A stretch of DNA of 64,000 nt. It comes from Kiritimatiellaceae bacterium (GTDB lineage: Bacteria > Verrucomicrobiota > Kiritimatiellia > Kiritimatiellales > Tichowtungiaceae). Position numbers and translations under genes: made by a program. Below the pieces are notes generated by a model. That model did no database searches and was not told the DNA's origin. It was given only the letters and a program-made list of their open reading frames with translations. The stretch spans positions 1 to 64,000 of the forward strand of contig JABFQY010000003.1 of the NCBI GenBank assembly GCA_013141415.1, in the 5' to 3' direction. Below, piece by piece: positions 26,655-34,969 of this stretch. Numbering within the stretch: position 1 is the first letter of the stretch; every line of letters starts with the position of its first letter.

Positions 26655-27887
26655 ATGGCAGCACCTTTTATTACTGCGCTTGAAATCGGCACCACCACCA
26701 TCAAGGTGTTGATGGCGGAAGTCCGCGAAGACGGTGGACTGATGGTGGCCGGACTTGGCGAATGTGAGTCACGCGGCGTGCGCAAAGGCGAGATTGTTGA
26801 CTTTGAACTGGCGCTCGACGCAGTACGCCGCGCTATGGAAGCCGCCGAAGCGGTGGCGCACAAATCCATCGGCGAAAGTGTCTATCTGGTCGCTTCCGGC
26901 GGGCGGGTCGAAAGCTTGCTGCACATCGGCGGAATTCCGGTGCTGAACGAATACGATGAACCGGGCGGCGAAATTACCCGCGACGATATTGATCAGGCAC
27001 TTGAGGTGGCTCGAAAAATTCCGCTACCCGACGAACGGATTCGTTTGCATACACTGCAACAGAATTTTGAAGTCGATGGCCGCGGCGGCGTCGTCAATCC
27101 GGAACGGATGCTGGCCGAAGAACTGCGCGTCGGCATGCTCCTCATTCACGGCCAGCGTTCTGTAGTCGAAAATCTGAAAAAGCTGACCGAAAATGTGCCG
27201 GTCGTTTGCGCCGATGCCGCCTTCGGCGGCTTCTGCTCTGCGCTGTCGGTTCTTACGCCGGAACAAAAACGCGCCGGTGTCGTGGTGATTGACCTCGGCG
27301 GCGGCACCACCGACTTCATCGTTTACAACGCCGGTCTCGTTAAGCTGGCCGGATCCATCGCCGTCGGTGGCGACCACATCACCTCCGATATCTGTAGCGG
27401 CCTCAACCTCAACCGCCGGCAGGCTGAAGCCCTTAAGAAAGAATCCGGCAGTGCGCTGATCAACCGGCTTCAAAATGATCAGCAAATTTCTATTCCTGCC
27501 GAGGGCGGTTTCAGCGGACGGATGGTGCGCGCTGCGACATTGCACACCATTATCAACGCCCGCATGGAAGAAATTTTTAAACTGATCGCCGAAAAGATTG
27601 AAGACGACGGACTTTCCGGCCAGCTCAGTGCTGGCGTCATCCTGACCGGTGGCGGCTCGGCCATGGAAGGCATCACCGATCTGGCTCAGCAGATTTTCAA
27701 TGCGCCCTGTCAGGTCGGGCGCATTCACGACTGTGTCGGCCTTTCCACCAAACAGGAAGGGGCACGTTTCGCCGCCGCCATCGGTTGCGTACGCTATGCC
27801 GCCAGTCAGATGAAACCGGAACTGCCGATCCGCGCCGCGTGGCGCACATGGCTTTCAAAACTTTGGGGAGGCGCAAGCCATGAATAA
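26655..27887 (+). CDS. ftsA: Cell division protein FtsA
   Basis: A 410-residue actin-like protein. Phosphate loops ALEIGTTTIKVLMAEV and VVVIDLGGGTTDFIVYN and the adenosine motif LTGGGSAMEG are present. The C-terminus ends in a short amphipathic helix (WRTWLSKLWGG), the usual membrane-targeting sequence. It tethers FtsZ to the membrane. It overlaps ftsZ by eight bases, implying coupled translation. Confidence 0.95.
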   Translation: MAAPFITALEIGTTTIKVLMAEVREDGGLMVAGLGECESRGVRKGEIVDFELALDAVRRAMEAAEAVAHKSIGESVYLVASGGRVESLLHIGGIPVLNEYDEPGGEITRDDIDQALEVARKIPLPDERIRLHTLQQNFEVDGRGGVVNPERMLAEELRVGMLLIHGQRSVVENLKKLTENVPVVCADAAFGGFCSALSVLTPEQKRAGVVVIDLGGGTTDFIVYNAGLVKLAGSIAVGGDHITSDICSGLNLNRRQAEALKKESGSALINRLQNDQQISIPAEGGFSGRMVRAATLHTIINARMEEIFKLIAEKIEDDGLSGQLSAGVILTGGGSAMEGITDLAQQIFNAPCQVGRIHDCVGLSTKQEGARFAAAIGCVRYAASQMKPELPIRAAWRTWLSKLWGGASHE

Positions 27888-28995
27888 TTTGAAAAAGAGA
27901 ATACTGATACTCGGATTAGGCGGAGCGGGATGCAACACCGTTGCCCGTATTGCGCCGCGCGCTCCGGAAGGAATGGAATTCGCCGTCATGGACTGCGATG
28001 TCCAAACGCTGGAAACCTGCGCGAATATGGAAAACCGTATTGCCGTCGGCAAGGCGTTGACCGACGGGATGAGTACCGGCGGCGATCTCGAAGTCGGCCG
28101 CCGTTGCGCGGAAAATTCTGCCAGCCAGATTGAAACGCTGTTGAGCGGCGTCGATCTGCTCATCGTCATCACCGGACTTGGCGGAGGTTTTGGTACCGGC
28201 GCTTCGCCGGTCATCGCCCGTATGGCCCGCAACTTTGGTGCGGCCACTCTGTTTTTTACTATCACGCCGTTTCCGTTTGAAGGACTGGTGGCGCAGGGTA
28301 AGGCCCATGGTGCAATCCGCAAACTGCGCACCTATGCCGACGCCATTGTGCAAATGCCCAACGCGCTGATTCAGCCGGACGGCGACGTTCTGCTCGAAGA
28401 CAGTCTGGAACGCGGCAGTCGTACGCTGGCGGCTGGCGTCATTGGACTCTGGCGGATGCTGGCTTATACCGGCGTCTGCAATCTCGACTTCACCTCGCTG
28501 CAAACCATGCTCAGCTATTGCGATGCGTTCTGCCGTTTCGCTTGCGCCACGGCAACCGGAGAAGGACGCGCCGACGCGCTGATCGATTCTCTGCGCAACC
28601 ATCCGCTGGTCAAAGACAGTGAGATATTTGAAAAAGCGCCCGGCATCATCATCGGCATTACCGGTGGCGAAGATATGAAACTTTCCGAAGTTCAGCAGAT
28701 TGTCGAAGCCCTCACGCCGCACGGCGAAGAGTGCTGGGTCAAGCTGGGTATCGCGACCGATCCGGCTTTCGCGGGACGGCTTTCCGCCATCGTGCTGGCC
28801 GCCGAAGCGTGGAAAGAACCGCTGGTGGACGACGGACGCGGCGGACTCAAACCGCTTTCCGGCGACGGAAAACAGGGCGAGCTTCCGGGGCTTAAACGCT
28901 CACGTACCTTCGGCGGTGCGGAGCGCACCATCTGGAACGGCGAAGACCTCGACGTGCCCACCTACATCCGCCGTAAAATCAAACTTCCGCGCTGA
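27880..28995 (+). CDS. ftsZ: Divergent cell division protein FtsZ
   Basis: A 371-residue tubulin-like protein aligning end to end with FtsZ. The T4 nucleotide loop is GLGGGFGTG, where FtsZ normally has GGGTGTG (Thr to Phe). In the T7 loop, canonical NVDFADVR is NLDFTSLQ: the first catalytic Asp is kept and the second is Ser. The canonical AAND guanine-contact segment reads LAAG. The N-terminal loop is GLGGAGCN. The C-terminal partner peptide is well preserved (LDVPTYIRRK). Position after ftsA confirms identity. GTP hydrolysis may be slow or altered (inference). It overlaps nfeD convergently by 17 bases. Confidence 0.9.
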   Translation: MNNLKKRILILGLGGAGCNTVARIAPRAPEGMEFAVMDCDVQTLETCANMENRIAVGKALTDGMSTGGDLEVGRRCAENSASQIETLLSGVDLLIVITGLGGGFGTGASPVIARMARNFGAATLFFTITPFPFEGLVAQGKAHGAIRKLRTYADAIVQMPNALIQPDGDVLLEDSLERGSRTLAAGVIGLWRMLAYTGVCNLDFTSLQTMLSYCDAFCRFACATATGEGRADALIDSLRNHPLVKDSEIFEKAPGIIIGITGGEDMKLSEVQQIVEALTPHGEECWVKLGIATDPAFAGRLSAIVLAAEAWKEPLVDDGRGGLKPLSGDGKQGELPGLKRSRTFGGAERTIWNGEDLDVPTYIRRKIKLPR

Positions 28996-30370
28996 TTTTT
29001 TCCACGACGATGCGGCTGCCGGATGTTTCGATCACGCGGACGGCGGTGCCTTTCTCAATGAACTCGCCGCGGGTGATGACGTTGACGCGGTCATCGCCGA
29101 ACAGTGCGCGGCCTGCCGGATGCAGGTTCATTTCCGCTACACCTTCTTTACCGAGCAGATCGCTTTGGTCGTGCGCCGCCGTGAAGCCTTCGTCTTTGTC
29201 GGTGCGCTGTTGGAGCACCATCGAACGAAAGAGCTTTGATTGCGGCAGATATTTCCCGGCGAAAAATCCGACGAGGGCTGTGCCGGTCATGCCCAGCACA
29301 AGATTTCCGATCGCCAGTTGCAGTGTGCTGTCGTTGAAGGCCGGCCAGAAGTGGCCCGGAACTTTCCATGTCATGGCGTTGAGCAGAGAAATAAGAATCA
29401 ACGCGATACCGCTGATCCCGAGCACCCCGAAGCCTGGTGTGACAAACACCTCAATGAAAAGCAGGGTGAAGCCGATGATGAAGATGATAACATCTTCCAT
29501 GCCCGCCAGTCCGGCGATGTGGTGTCCGAAGAAAAAGAGTACCAGCGCCGCGGTGCCGAGTATGCCCGGCAGGCCGAAGCCCGGCGTTTTGATTTCAATG
29601 TAGATGCCGCCGAGTCCGATCATCAGCAGGATCGGCGCGAATGCGGCGATGAAGCGGGCGATCCGTTCTGCCGGTGTCACTTCGAGCGTTTTTATTTCAG
29701 CGTCCGGCAGTCCGGCCTTTTCCAGCATGGCCGTAACGTCTTTGACGGTGCCTTCGGAAAGAATTCCTTCGGCTTCGCTGGCGGTCAGCGTAAGCAGTTC
29801 GCCCGCTTTGCTGAATACATTGGTGCCGACGGTGTAGCCGAGTTCGCGGCGCACCATCGCTTCGCCAAGCTGCGGATCGTGTCCGCCCTGTTCGGCGGCG
29901 GCGCGTACCATCGCGGCGACGGCGGAGGTCATTTTTTCTTCCACGGCGTCCGGCATTTTTTCGACGCCGCCGAACGGACTCATCACCAGCGGCGTGGCCG
30001 CGCCGATGACTCCGCCGGGGGCCATGTAGATGTGTTTTGTGGCCAGCGCGATGATGGCTCCGGCGGAGTAAGCGTCTTTTTCGACGAAGGTATAAACCGG
30101 TACGTCAATCTGTCCGATCAGGCTAATGATTTCGCGCGCCTCTTTGACGCCGCCGCCGGGGGTGTTCATGACGAAGACAATCGCATCGGCCTTTTCTTTT
30201 TTGGCTTCCGTGACGCCGCGCCGGACGACGTAGAGCAGGGCGGGCTCGATCTGCTCTTTGATCGGAATCTGGTAAACGAGCGGTTTTTTAGGAGGCTCTA
30301 CGGCAGTTCCGAACATCGGCGCAATCAGAACGGCGAGCAGGATGACAAGGAATGGCTTATATGCTTTCAT
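28979..30370 (-). CDS. NfeD family membrane-bound serine protease
   Basis: A 463-residue long-form NfeD. A signal segment (FLVILLAVLIAPMFG) is followed by a ClpP-class protease domain with VMNTPGGGVKEA and the nucleophile in DAYSAGAII. Four or so membrane helices follow (IARFIAAFAPILLMIGLGG, ALVLFFFGHHIAG, VIIFIIGFTLLFIEVFV, ISGIALILISLL). The C-terminal NfeD beta-barrel contains LLGKEGVAEMNLHPAG and IEKGTAVRVIE. It probably works in membrane protein or microdomain quality control. It is convergent with ftsZ and shares 17 bases with it. Confidence 0.92.
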   Translation of the reverse strand: MKAYKPFLVILLAVLIAPMFGTAVEPPKKPLVYQIPIKEQIEPALLYVVRRGVTEAKKEKADAIVFVMNTPGGGVKEAREIISLIGQIDVPVYTFVEKDAYSAGAIIALATKHIYMAPGGVIGAATPLVMSPFGGVEKMPDAVEEKMTSAVAAMVRAAAEQGGHDPQLGEAMVRRELGYTVGTNVFSKAGELLTLTASEAEGILSEGTVKDVTAMLEKAGLPDAEIKTLEVTPAERIARFIAAFAPILLMIGLGGIYIEIKTPGFGLPGILGTAALVLFFFGHHIAGLAGMEDVIIFIIGFTLLFIEVFVTPGFGVLGISGIALILISLLNAMTWKVPGHFWPAFNDSTLQLAIGNLVLGMTGTALVGFFAGKYLPQSKLFRSMVLQQRTDKDEGFTAAHDQSDLLGKEGVAEMNLHPAGRALFGDDRVNVITRGEFIEKGTAVRVIETSGSRIVVEKISAEV

Positions 30371-30417
30371 AGCGCGGATTCTATTTCGCCGCTGTGTTGA
30401 AAGAAAGAAGAAAGCCC

Positions 30418-31344
30418 ATGCCGACCATGACCGAACTCGAAAAGCTTGTTGTGCCGCAAACGAAGCGGCCCGATTTTGACGCGTTCTGGGCTGAAACGAT
30501 CCGGCGGTGCGAAACCATTCCGCTGAACGTCAAAGGCGACACGAAGACGGAGGTTCGTGACCTGACGTTTGAAGGGCTCGACGGAACTCCAATTCATGCC
30601 TGGCTGCTGCTTCCGCCGGAAGCGAAGGAGCGGAAAGTTCCGGTACTGATTCATTGCCACGGCGCAAACCGCAGTCGCGGGAAGCCGGAAAATTTCTCCG
30701 CCTGGCTGGCGGCAGGTTGTGCGGTGATCTCTCCGGACTTCCGCTTACAGGGCGGCACGACCGGATCGAATACGCAGTTTGACGGCGACGGGAAATCCGG
30801 CTGGTGGACACCGAACCTTAACGATCTGATGAACAGTTATTTGTTCTGCGTCTGGACCGATTTTCTGCGCGCCGTCCGGCTGGCCCGCGAAACGCCGGAG
30901 ATCGATTCGAAGCGGATTGCGGTTTCCGGCCACAGTCAGGGCGGCGGACTGGCGTTAGGTCTGGCGGCGCTCGACCGGTCGGTGGCGCTTTGCATGGCCG
31001 ATGTTCCGAGTAGCTGCTGGATGGAACAGCGGATTGCAACCCGCAGCGGCGGCGGAGCCGGAATTGCTGATTACCTGCTGGCATTTCCGGAGCGGGCTGA
31101 AACCGTCCGCCGGAATATTTCATACTTCGACAACATCAACCTCGCGCCGCAGATCACCTGTCCGGTGCTGGTTTCTATCGGCATGCAGGATACGGTTTCT
31201 CCGCCGGAATGCACGTTTGCGGCTTACAACAAAATCCGGTCGCCGAAAGAGATAGTGGTTTACCCGCAGGCCGGACACGAAGGCGGCGGGAAGATTCATC
31301 TGGAACGGAAACTGGCGTTTTTAACCGCGAATGGACACGGATGA
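30418..31344 (+). CDS. Acetyl xylan esterase-like alpha/beta hydrolase (CE7 type)
   Basis: A 308-residue hydrolase. The nucleophile elbow is GHSQGGG (about residue 175), the acid is likely the Asp in GMQDTVSPP and the base the His in QAGHEGGG. An oxyanion-region HCHGANRSRG stretch precedes them. Like cephalosporin-C deacetylase and acetyl xylan esterase (CE7), it should remove acetyl groups from sugars. There is no signal peptide, so it acts in the cytoplasm. The ATG at 30418 is chosen; a GTG eight codons upstream is possible. It stands alone. Confidence 0.85.
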   Translation: MPTMTELEKLVVPQTKRPDFDAFWAETIRRCETIPLNVKGDTKTEVRDLTFEGLDGTPIHAWLLLPPEAKERKVPVLIHCHGANRSRGKPENFSAWLAAGCAVISPDFRLQGGTTGSNTQFDGDGKSGWWTPNLNDLMNSYLFCVWTDFLRAVRLARETPEIDSKRIAVSGHSQGGGLALGLAALDRSVALCMADVPSSCWMEQRIATRSGGGAGIADYLLAFPERAETVRRNISYFDNINLAPQITCPVLVSIGMQDTVSPPECTFAAYNKIRSPKEIVVYPQAGHEGGGKIHLERKLAFLTANGHG

Positions 31345-31480
31345 CAGAGGACGGGGGCAAAGGCTGTTCTGTAGGCCCAGTCCCCGACCGGGCGATGATT
31401 GAACGAAAGATTTTGACCGCTAGCCGACCTTAGGGAGACGGGCTTGAGCTTGCGAAAGCAATGAACGAAGAGAATGGCAA

Positions 31481-31552
31481 CACGCTAAGACGCCAAGACG
31501 CACGGCAGGAAGGCGGGATTGGCCACCAAAAACACGAAAAGCCACAAAAGGA
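31481..31552. repeat. Nine in-phase octamers
   Basis: Period-eight units in constant phase: CACGCTAA, GACGCCAA, GACGCACG, GCAGGAAG, GCGGGATT, GGCCACCA, AAAACACG, AAAAGCCA, CAAAAGGA. A related unit run (TAGCCACC, AAAAACAC) reappears near 34275 after the VF530 gene. Confidence 0.7.
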
Positions 31553-31620
31553 TTCTGTAAACAGGGTGATTCCGGTGTAAGAAAAGTTTGAATGTTGGGC
31601 TGGCCTCCGTTCTCCGACTT

Positions 31621-31690
31621 CTGACCCCTGACTCCTGCTCACTGACCCCTGACTCCTGCTCACTGACTCCTGTTCACTGACTCCTGATTA
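31621..31690. repeat. Ten in-phase heptamers
   Basis: CTGACCC, CTGACTC, CTGCTCA repeated twice, then CTGACTC, CTGTTCA, CTGACTC, CTGATTA: an exact period of seven over 70 bases. There is also a 21-bp super-period in the first two blocks. The complement of these units appears within murG at 11554-11588. Confidence 0.9.
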
Positions 31691-31874
31691 TCGCTTGGCT
31701 TGAAAGATTTGTCTGATAAGCTCGCGCCTTATTGAAGGGGCATTTTTTACGAGATTGTTTGGTGGGTTCTAAAATTGCCACTTTTTTGTCCTGTATTCGC
31801 GGAGTTTTTTTTCGTCTGTCGGTTCAGGTTATCGGTTGATCCATTTTTTTCTGACCTCTTCTCTTTTCTTTTCC

Positions 31875-33326
31875 CTATGTCGGGAGATTTTCCTCTGTTA
31901 AAATAAATTTTTCTCCGAACAACTTACGATATGTTTCCAAAAACTCTTTAGATTCTCGGAAAAATTTAAAAAGTGGCCATGTTGAATAGTCTTCGCGGTT
32001 CACTGGCCCTTTAGCTCCCATACTCTCCATAAGCGAAGATGCGTGATCAAATTTATCTTTAAGCACAGCCACCGCCATTCGGAGTTCTGGGCTACAGGAG
32101 CTCCAATCCTCAGAGTCTAGTGTCTCCTGACATTTTTTTTCATCGCCGGAAAATTTATGAGCAATGCATAAATTTATTAGATTAACGCGACGTATTTGAT
32201 CGGAGGATACATTTTTCAATGTGTCTGTCGAAAAAAGTAAAATTATTTTTGCTAAGTCGTAACGCTCCTCTGAAAGGAGGTCAAAGCCGGTACTGTGAAG
32301 AGCATCATCAGCCTCGGCCATGTCGTCAGGTTGTAGTTTTCTCCAAAGCACATGGCCGAGTTTTATGCCGATTTCTAAGAAGCAATCTGATGTTTTGCTG
32401 AAATAGTCGGGGGTCACATGTAGCTGGTCACCAACTTTTATGTTTTTATCCAATTCGACTCCGTGCTGACGGCAGACACGCAAATATTGAGTCGAAACAA
32501 TGCCATCACAGTGAACAAATAAGTTTCGTCTTTCAGTGATCTCAACGAATTGTGGCCAAATTTTTAATCCTTTTCTCAGCGGAAGAGCAAAGCGTTCTTC
32601 CATCCACTTAAAATGGTCGCTATGGCTGTCTCGAAGCACTGACTCGACTTCTTTTTCTATTAAGGAGTCGCGGGCAGCTTCAAGTGACCCAAAGGATGCG
32701 AGGTCAGTGTAAGTTAATGTTTTTTGTGACGATGCCAAAATATCGGGCTTTACTGAAAATGCTACACGAAGGAGTCGGCCAAGATAGGCGTCATATTTGT
32801 GGACCAACGCACATAGAAATATTGGAGGGATGTTGAATACTGCAAGCGATGCAGATGTAATTTTTTTTATTTTTTTAGAGAACTGGTGAAAATCTGCAGG
32901 CTTGATTTCAAAAGCTTCGGTTCCGTCTTCAGTTGTTCTCTGGACGCTCCTTTTTTTAATGAATGAATCCATTTCTTCTGTTGTTTTTTTGCAGGAGTCG
33001 CCCATTGCCTGCATCGTTGGCCCGAGTGCTTTAGATAAGCTCTCAATGTGAGAAACAAAACTGTCAATTTCGTCTTTGAATACTGGTTTCTTTTGGACGG
33101 GCTTCTCTTGTCTCGTTCTAGGTTTTTTAGTCGCCGACTTTTTTGATTCTATTGTGATGCTGGATGCTTGTTTCTTTTGGACGGGCTTCTCTTGTCTCGT
33201 TCTAGGTTTTTTGGTCGCCAGCTTTTTTGATTCAATTGTGGTGCTGGATGCTTGTTTATTATTCAAGCGCTTAGTGGGCAGAGATTTCTTTTTCGGTGTA
33301 GCTTTTTTTATTTGCTTAGTTGGCAT
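31875..33326 (-). CDS. HEPN-like protein with basic repeated N-terminal tail
   Basis: A 483-residue protein I do not recognise by name. The first about 85 residues are Lys/Thr-rich and contain two copies of a 28-residue unit (ATKKPRTRQEKPVQKK in each). A globular part follows, with RRNLFVHCDGIVSTQYL at about residue 285: the RNLFVH pattern fits the Rx4H motif of HEPN RNase-type domains. The remainder is helical. The start at 33326 has AGGAG six bases upstream. The gene is AT-richer than its neighbours and stands alone among repeats, suggesting transfer. A defence or toxin-like RNase role is possible but only inferred. Confidence 0.75.
   Translation of the reverse strand: MPTKQIKKATPKKKSLPTKRLNNKQASSTTIESKKLATKKPRTRQEKPVQKKQASSITIESKKSATKKPRTRQEKPVQKKPVFKDEIDSFVSHIESLSKALGPTMQAMGDSCKKTTEEMDSFIKKRSVQRTTEDGTEAFEIKPADFHQFSKKIKKITSASLAVFNIPPIFLCALVHKYDAYLGRLLRVAFSVKPDILASSQKTLTYTDLASFGSLEAARDSLIEKEVESVLRDSHSDHFKWMEERFALPLRKGLKIWPQFVEITERRNLFVHCDGIVSTQYLRVCRQHGVELDKNIKVGDQLHVTPDYFSKTSDCFLEIGIKLGHVLWRKLQPDDMAEADDALHSTGFDLLSEERYDLAKIILLFSTDTLKNVSSDQIRRVNLINLCIAHKFSGDEKKCQETLDSEDWSSCSPELRMAVAVLKDKFDHASSLMESMGAKGPVNREDYSTWPLFKFFRESKEFLETYRKLFGEKFILTEENLPT
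33087..33254. repeat. Two tandem 84-bp copies within the HEPN-like gene
   Basis: GGACGGGCTTCTCTTGTCTC at 33095 recurs at 33179, and homology extends over about 84 bases on each side of the junction. This is 28 codons, so the frame is kept. It encodes the duplicated basic unit of the N-terminal tail. Confidence 0.9.
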
Positions 33327-33612
33327 ACCAGCTCCTAACCCCGTTGAAATGTGAAGTGAATATATGTCCTTTGTAACAAGGTTCGGAGAAGAGATCAATT
33401 TTTCAATGGGTGAAAAAGTCTGGCATGAAATTCCAAATATTGGAAACGGCCGGATTTGTCGAGTTGGGTCACCCGAAAAACGAGAAAACGGATCATGAAA
33501 ACGGATCCTTGCATTGACGGGGTCCAGCCTTCGCGCAGTGTTACGGCTTAGCAGGCAGTCCTTGAATATTGATGTCCGAACATTAGAAAACCTCTGTGTC
33601 CCGGTGACCTCT

Positions 33613-33773
33613 GTGGTTAATCTCAATCAAATAGCTGGATTAAACAGTCCTATCTAAATATTAACTCTGTATAATCGGCGTCGATTCAGAGAGGAGTTTG
33701 TATGTTGTCCATTGAAGAAAACCAAAACAGCCCGCTGCATGGTTTAAGAGCCGGGGTCAGTCCGATAAAGTGA
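33613..33773 (+). pseudogene. Truncated 5' copy of the VF530 gene with its promoter
   Basis: This stretch matches 33781-33928 over the promoter region, ribosome-binding site and first 16 codons of the intact gene downstream. The ATG at 33702 gives MLSIEENQNSPLHGL, then the match ends and a stop follows at 33771-33773, leaving a 23-residue remnant. TATAAT lies at 33670-33675 and GAGAGGAG precedes the start. Confidence 0.85.
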
Positions 33774-33782
33774 CAACGCTGG

Positions 33783-33841
33783 TTAATCCTAATCAAATAG
33801 CTGGATTAAACAGGCCGATCTAAACAAGAACTCTGTATAAT
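33783..33841 (+). promoter_or_regulatory. Promoter of the VF530 gene with a possible operator
   Basis: A perfect -10 box TATAAT at 33836-33841, 28 bases before the start codon. No clear -35 box is seen at the right distance. Upstream, TTAATCC (33783-33789) and GGATTAA (33803-33809) form an inverted repeat that could bind a regulator. The same arrangement is kept in the upstream remnant copy. Confidence 0.5.
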
Positions 33842-33868
33842 CGGCGGCCGATTCAGAGAGGAGTTCGT

Positions 33869-34261
33869 ATGTTGTCGATTGAAGAAAATCAGAATAACCC
33901 GCTGCATGGGTTGAGCGCCGAGGCGATGGTGACTGAACTCGTGGAGTTTTACGGGTGGGAGATTTTATACGCCGCGCTGGGTCTCAATTGTTTTCGCATG
34001 AATCCGTCCGTTCCCAGTGCTGTGAAGTTTTTACGGAAGACGGAGTGGGCCCGGCACAAGGTCGAGAATTTTTATTTATACCGCTTCAAACGGATGCCGA
34101 AAGCCCGCGGGGTGGAATTTGATTTGGATCCGCGTGATCGCGGCTTCGCGAACGGGATTGTTCCGAAAGATCCAATGCCGCTGACCGTTGAAATGATCGA
34201 AGAGATGAAGGCGGAAGCCGCAGAGAACTACCAGAACCGCCGCTCGGATTCGCGCTACTGA
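33869..34261 (+). CDS. VF530 (DUF2132) family DNA-binding-like protein
   Basis: A 130-residue protein whose first 80 residues match the VF530 family of small DNA-binding-like proteins: VTELVEFYGWEILYAALGL, CFRMNPSVPSAVKFLRKTEWARHKVENFYL. The remaining 50 residues are an extension with charged residues ending RRSDSRY. The promoter and ribosome-binding site (GAGAGGAG) are strong. Broken copies of the same gene lie on both sides: a 5' piece upstream and a 3' piece downstream. The function of the family is not known. Confidence 0.85.
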   Translation: MLSIEENQNNPLHGLSAEAMVTELVEFYGWEILYAALGLNCFRMNPSVPSAVKFLRKTEWARHKVENFYLYRFKRMPKARGVEFDLDPRDRGFANGIVPKDPMPLTVEMIEEMKAEAAENYQNRRSDSRY

Positions 34262-34349
34262 TCGATAATGGGATTTTATAGCCACCAAAAACACAAAAAG
34301 GTTGTGTAGGAGGGCTCCATTTTCGTGCTTCTCGTGGCCATTTCTCTTT

Positions 34350-34421
34350 GAGCTGATTGCGGAGATGAAAGCGGAAGCCGAAGAGAACTACCAAAACCGC
34401 CGTTCGGATTCCCGCTATTAA
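34350..34421 (+). pseudogene. Truncated 3' copy of the VF530 gene
   Basis: The last 23 codons of a VF530 gene, ending in a TAA, are present without any 5' part. The deduced residues ELIAEMKAEAEENYQNRRSD then SRY differ from the intact gene at several positions, so this was a distinct paralogue and not a fresh duplicate. Confidence 0.8.
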
Positions 34422-34967
34422 TGCCAACCAACGGAATGAGTATTTTTTGACGCTTTGCTTCTTTTCGAAAATACGAAAAGCACGTTCGGAATACCTCAGG
34501 TCACCACCCATTCACTCCGTTCATTAGAGCAAACAGCCGAGGAAGGCAGAGACCTGAGGCCAAAGGCCGAAAGAGGCTGGCCTGCCGCAGGAAGGCCGGC
34601 AATGACGAAAGGAATGGCAACTTCCGGCAATAAACGGAACAGATTCGGAATAGAGGTCTCAGGTGAAAACGAGCTTTCATTTGAGACCTCTGTTCCGAAT
34701 CAAGCCCTGTGATGACAGGGCTACCCCGAAACTCCGGGGTGCCGTTTATTCTAAAATATTGCCACTCTCTACTCCTCTGACTTCCTCTAGCGCAGCGGGT
34801 GGTAAAATCTTCTCATCCGTGTTTTGCCACTTCGTTGCTGTCGCACTGGCTCCAGCCTGTCTCGCTTTGCTCGGCGCCGTGTAATCCGTGGTAAAAAACT
34901 CTTCCAGTATTCCGCGATCGAGGATCGCAGTTGCAATACTCCCACACTCCAATACTCCACCACTCCC
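34422..34967. other. Intergenic stretch with nested palindromes
   Basis: No supported gene between the VF530 remnant and nrdB. It holds several inverted repeats, the largest at 34629-34750, short GGCCTGCCGCAGGAAGGCCGG-like palindromes near 34577-34600, and an octamer tract that runs into the nrdB stop codon. Confidence 0.65.
34629..34750. repeat. Nested inverted repeats
   Basis: An outer pair AATAAACGG/CCGTTTATT (34629-34637 with 34742-34750) encloses a 20-bp hairpin arm pair at 34642-34661 and 34682-34701 (GATTCGGAATAGAGGTCTCA against its complement with a single G-T). A third hairpin AGCCCTG/CAGGGCT lies at about 34703-34721. The whole looks like one structured mobile or dispersed palindromic unit. 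Confidence 0.7.
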
Positions 34968-34969
34968 TT
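34938..34969. repeat. Octamer tract ending in the nrdB stop codon
   Basis: ACTCCCAC, ACTCCAAT, ACTCCACC, ACTCCCTT in exact phase of eight. The last unit supplies two bases of the nrdB stop codon at 34968-34970 on the minus strand. The unit matches the CTCCAATA octamers before accD. Confidence 0.85.

Larger units (their letters stand above)
31345..31874. other. Repeat-rich intergenic stretch without a gene
   Basis: No supported gene. It holds a TGTAGG-led fragment near 31371, an octamer tract at 31481-31552, a heptamer tract at 31621-31690, and plain AT-richer sequence from about 31700 into the tail of the HEPN-like gene. It marks the start of an accessory region that runs to about 34967. Confidence 0.7.

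Noticed and set aside
29240-30400. Plus-strand 386-codon frame
   Set aside because: Antisense to the NfeD-type protease; Asp/Glu/Arg-rich composition is a reading artefact.
31621-31690. Tandem tract considered as a CRISPR array
   Set aside because: The period is seven bases, with no spacers or 24-40 base repeats.
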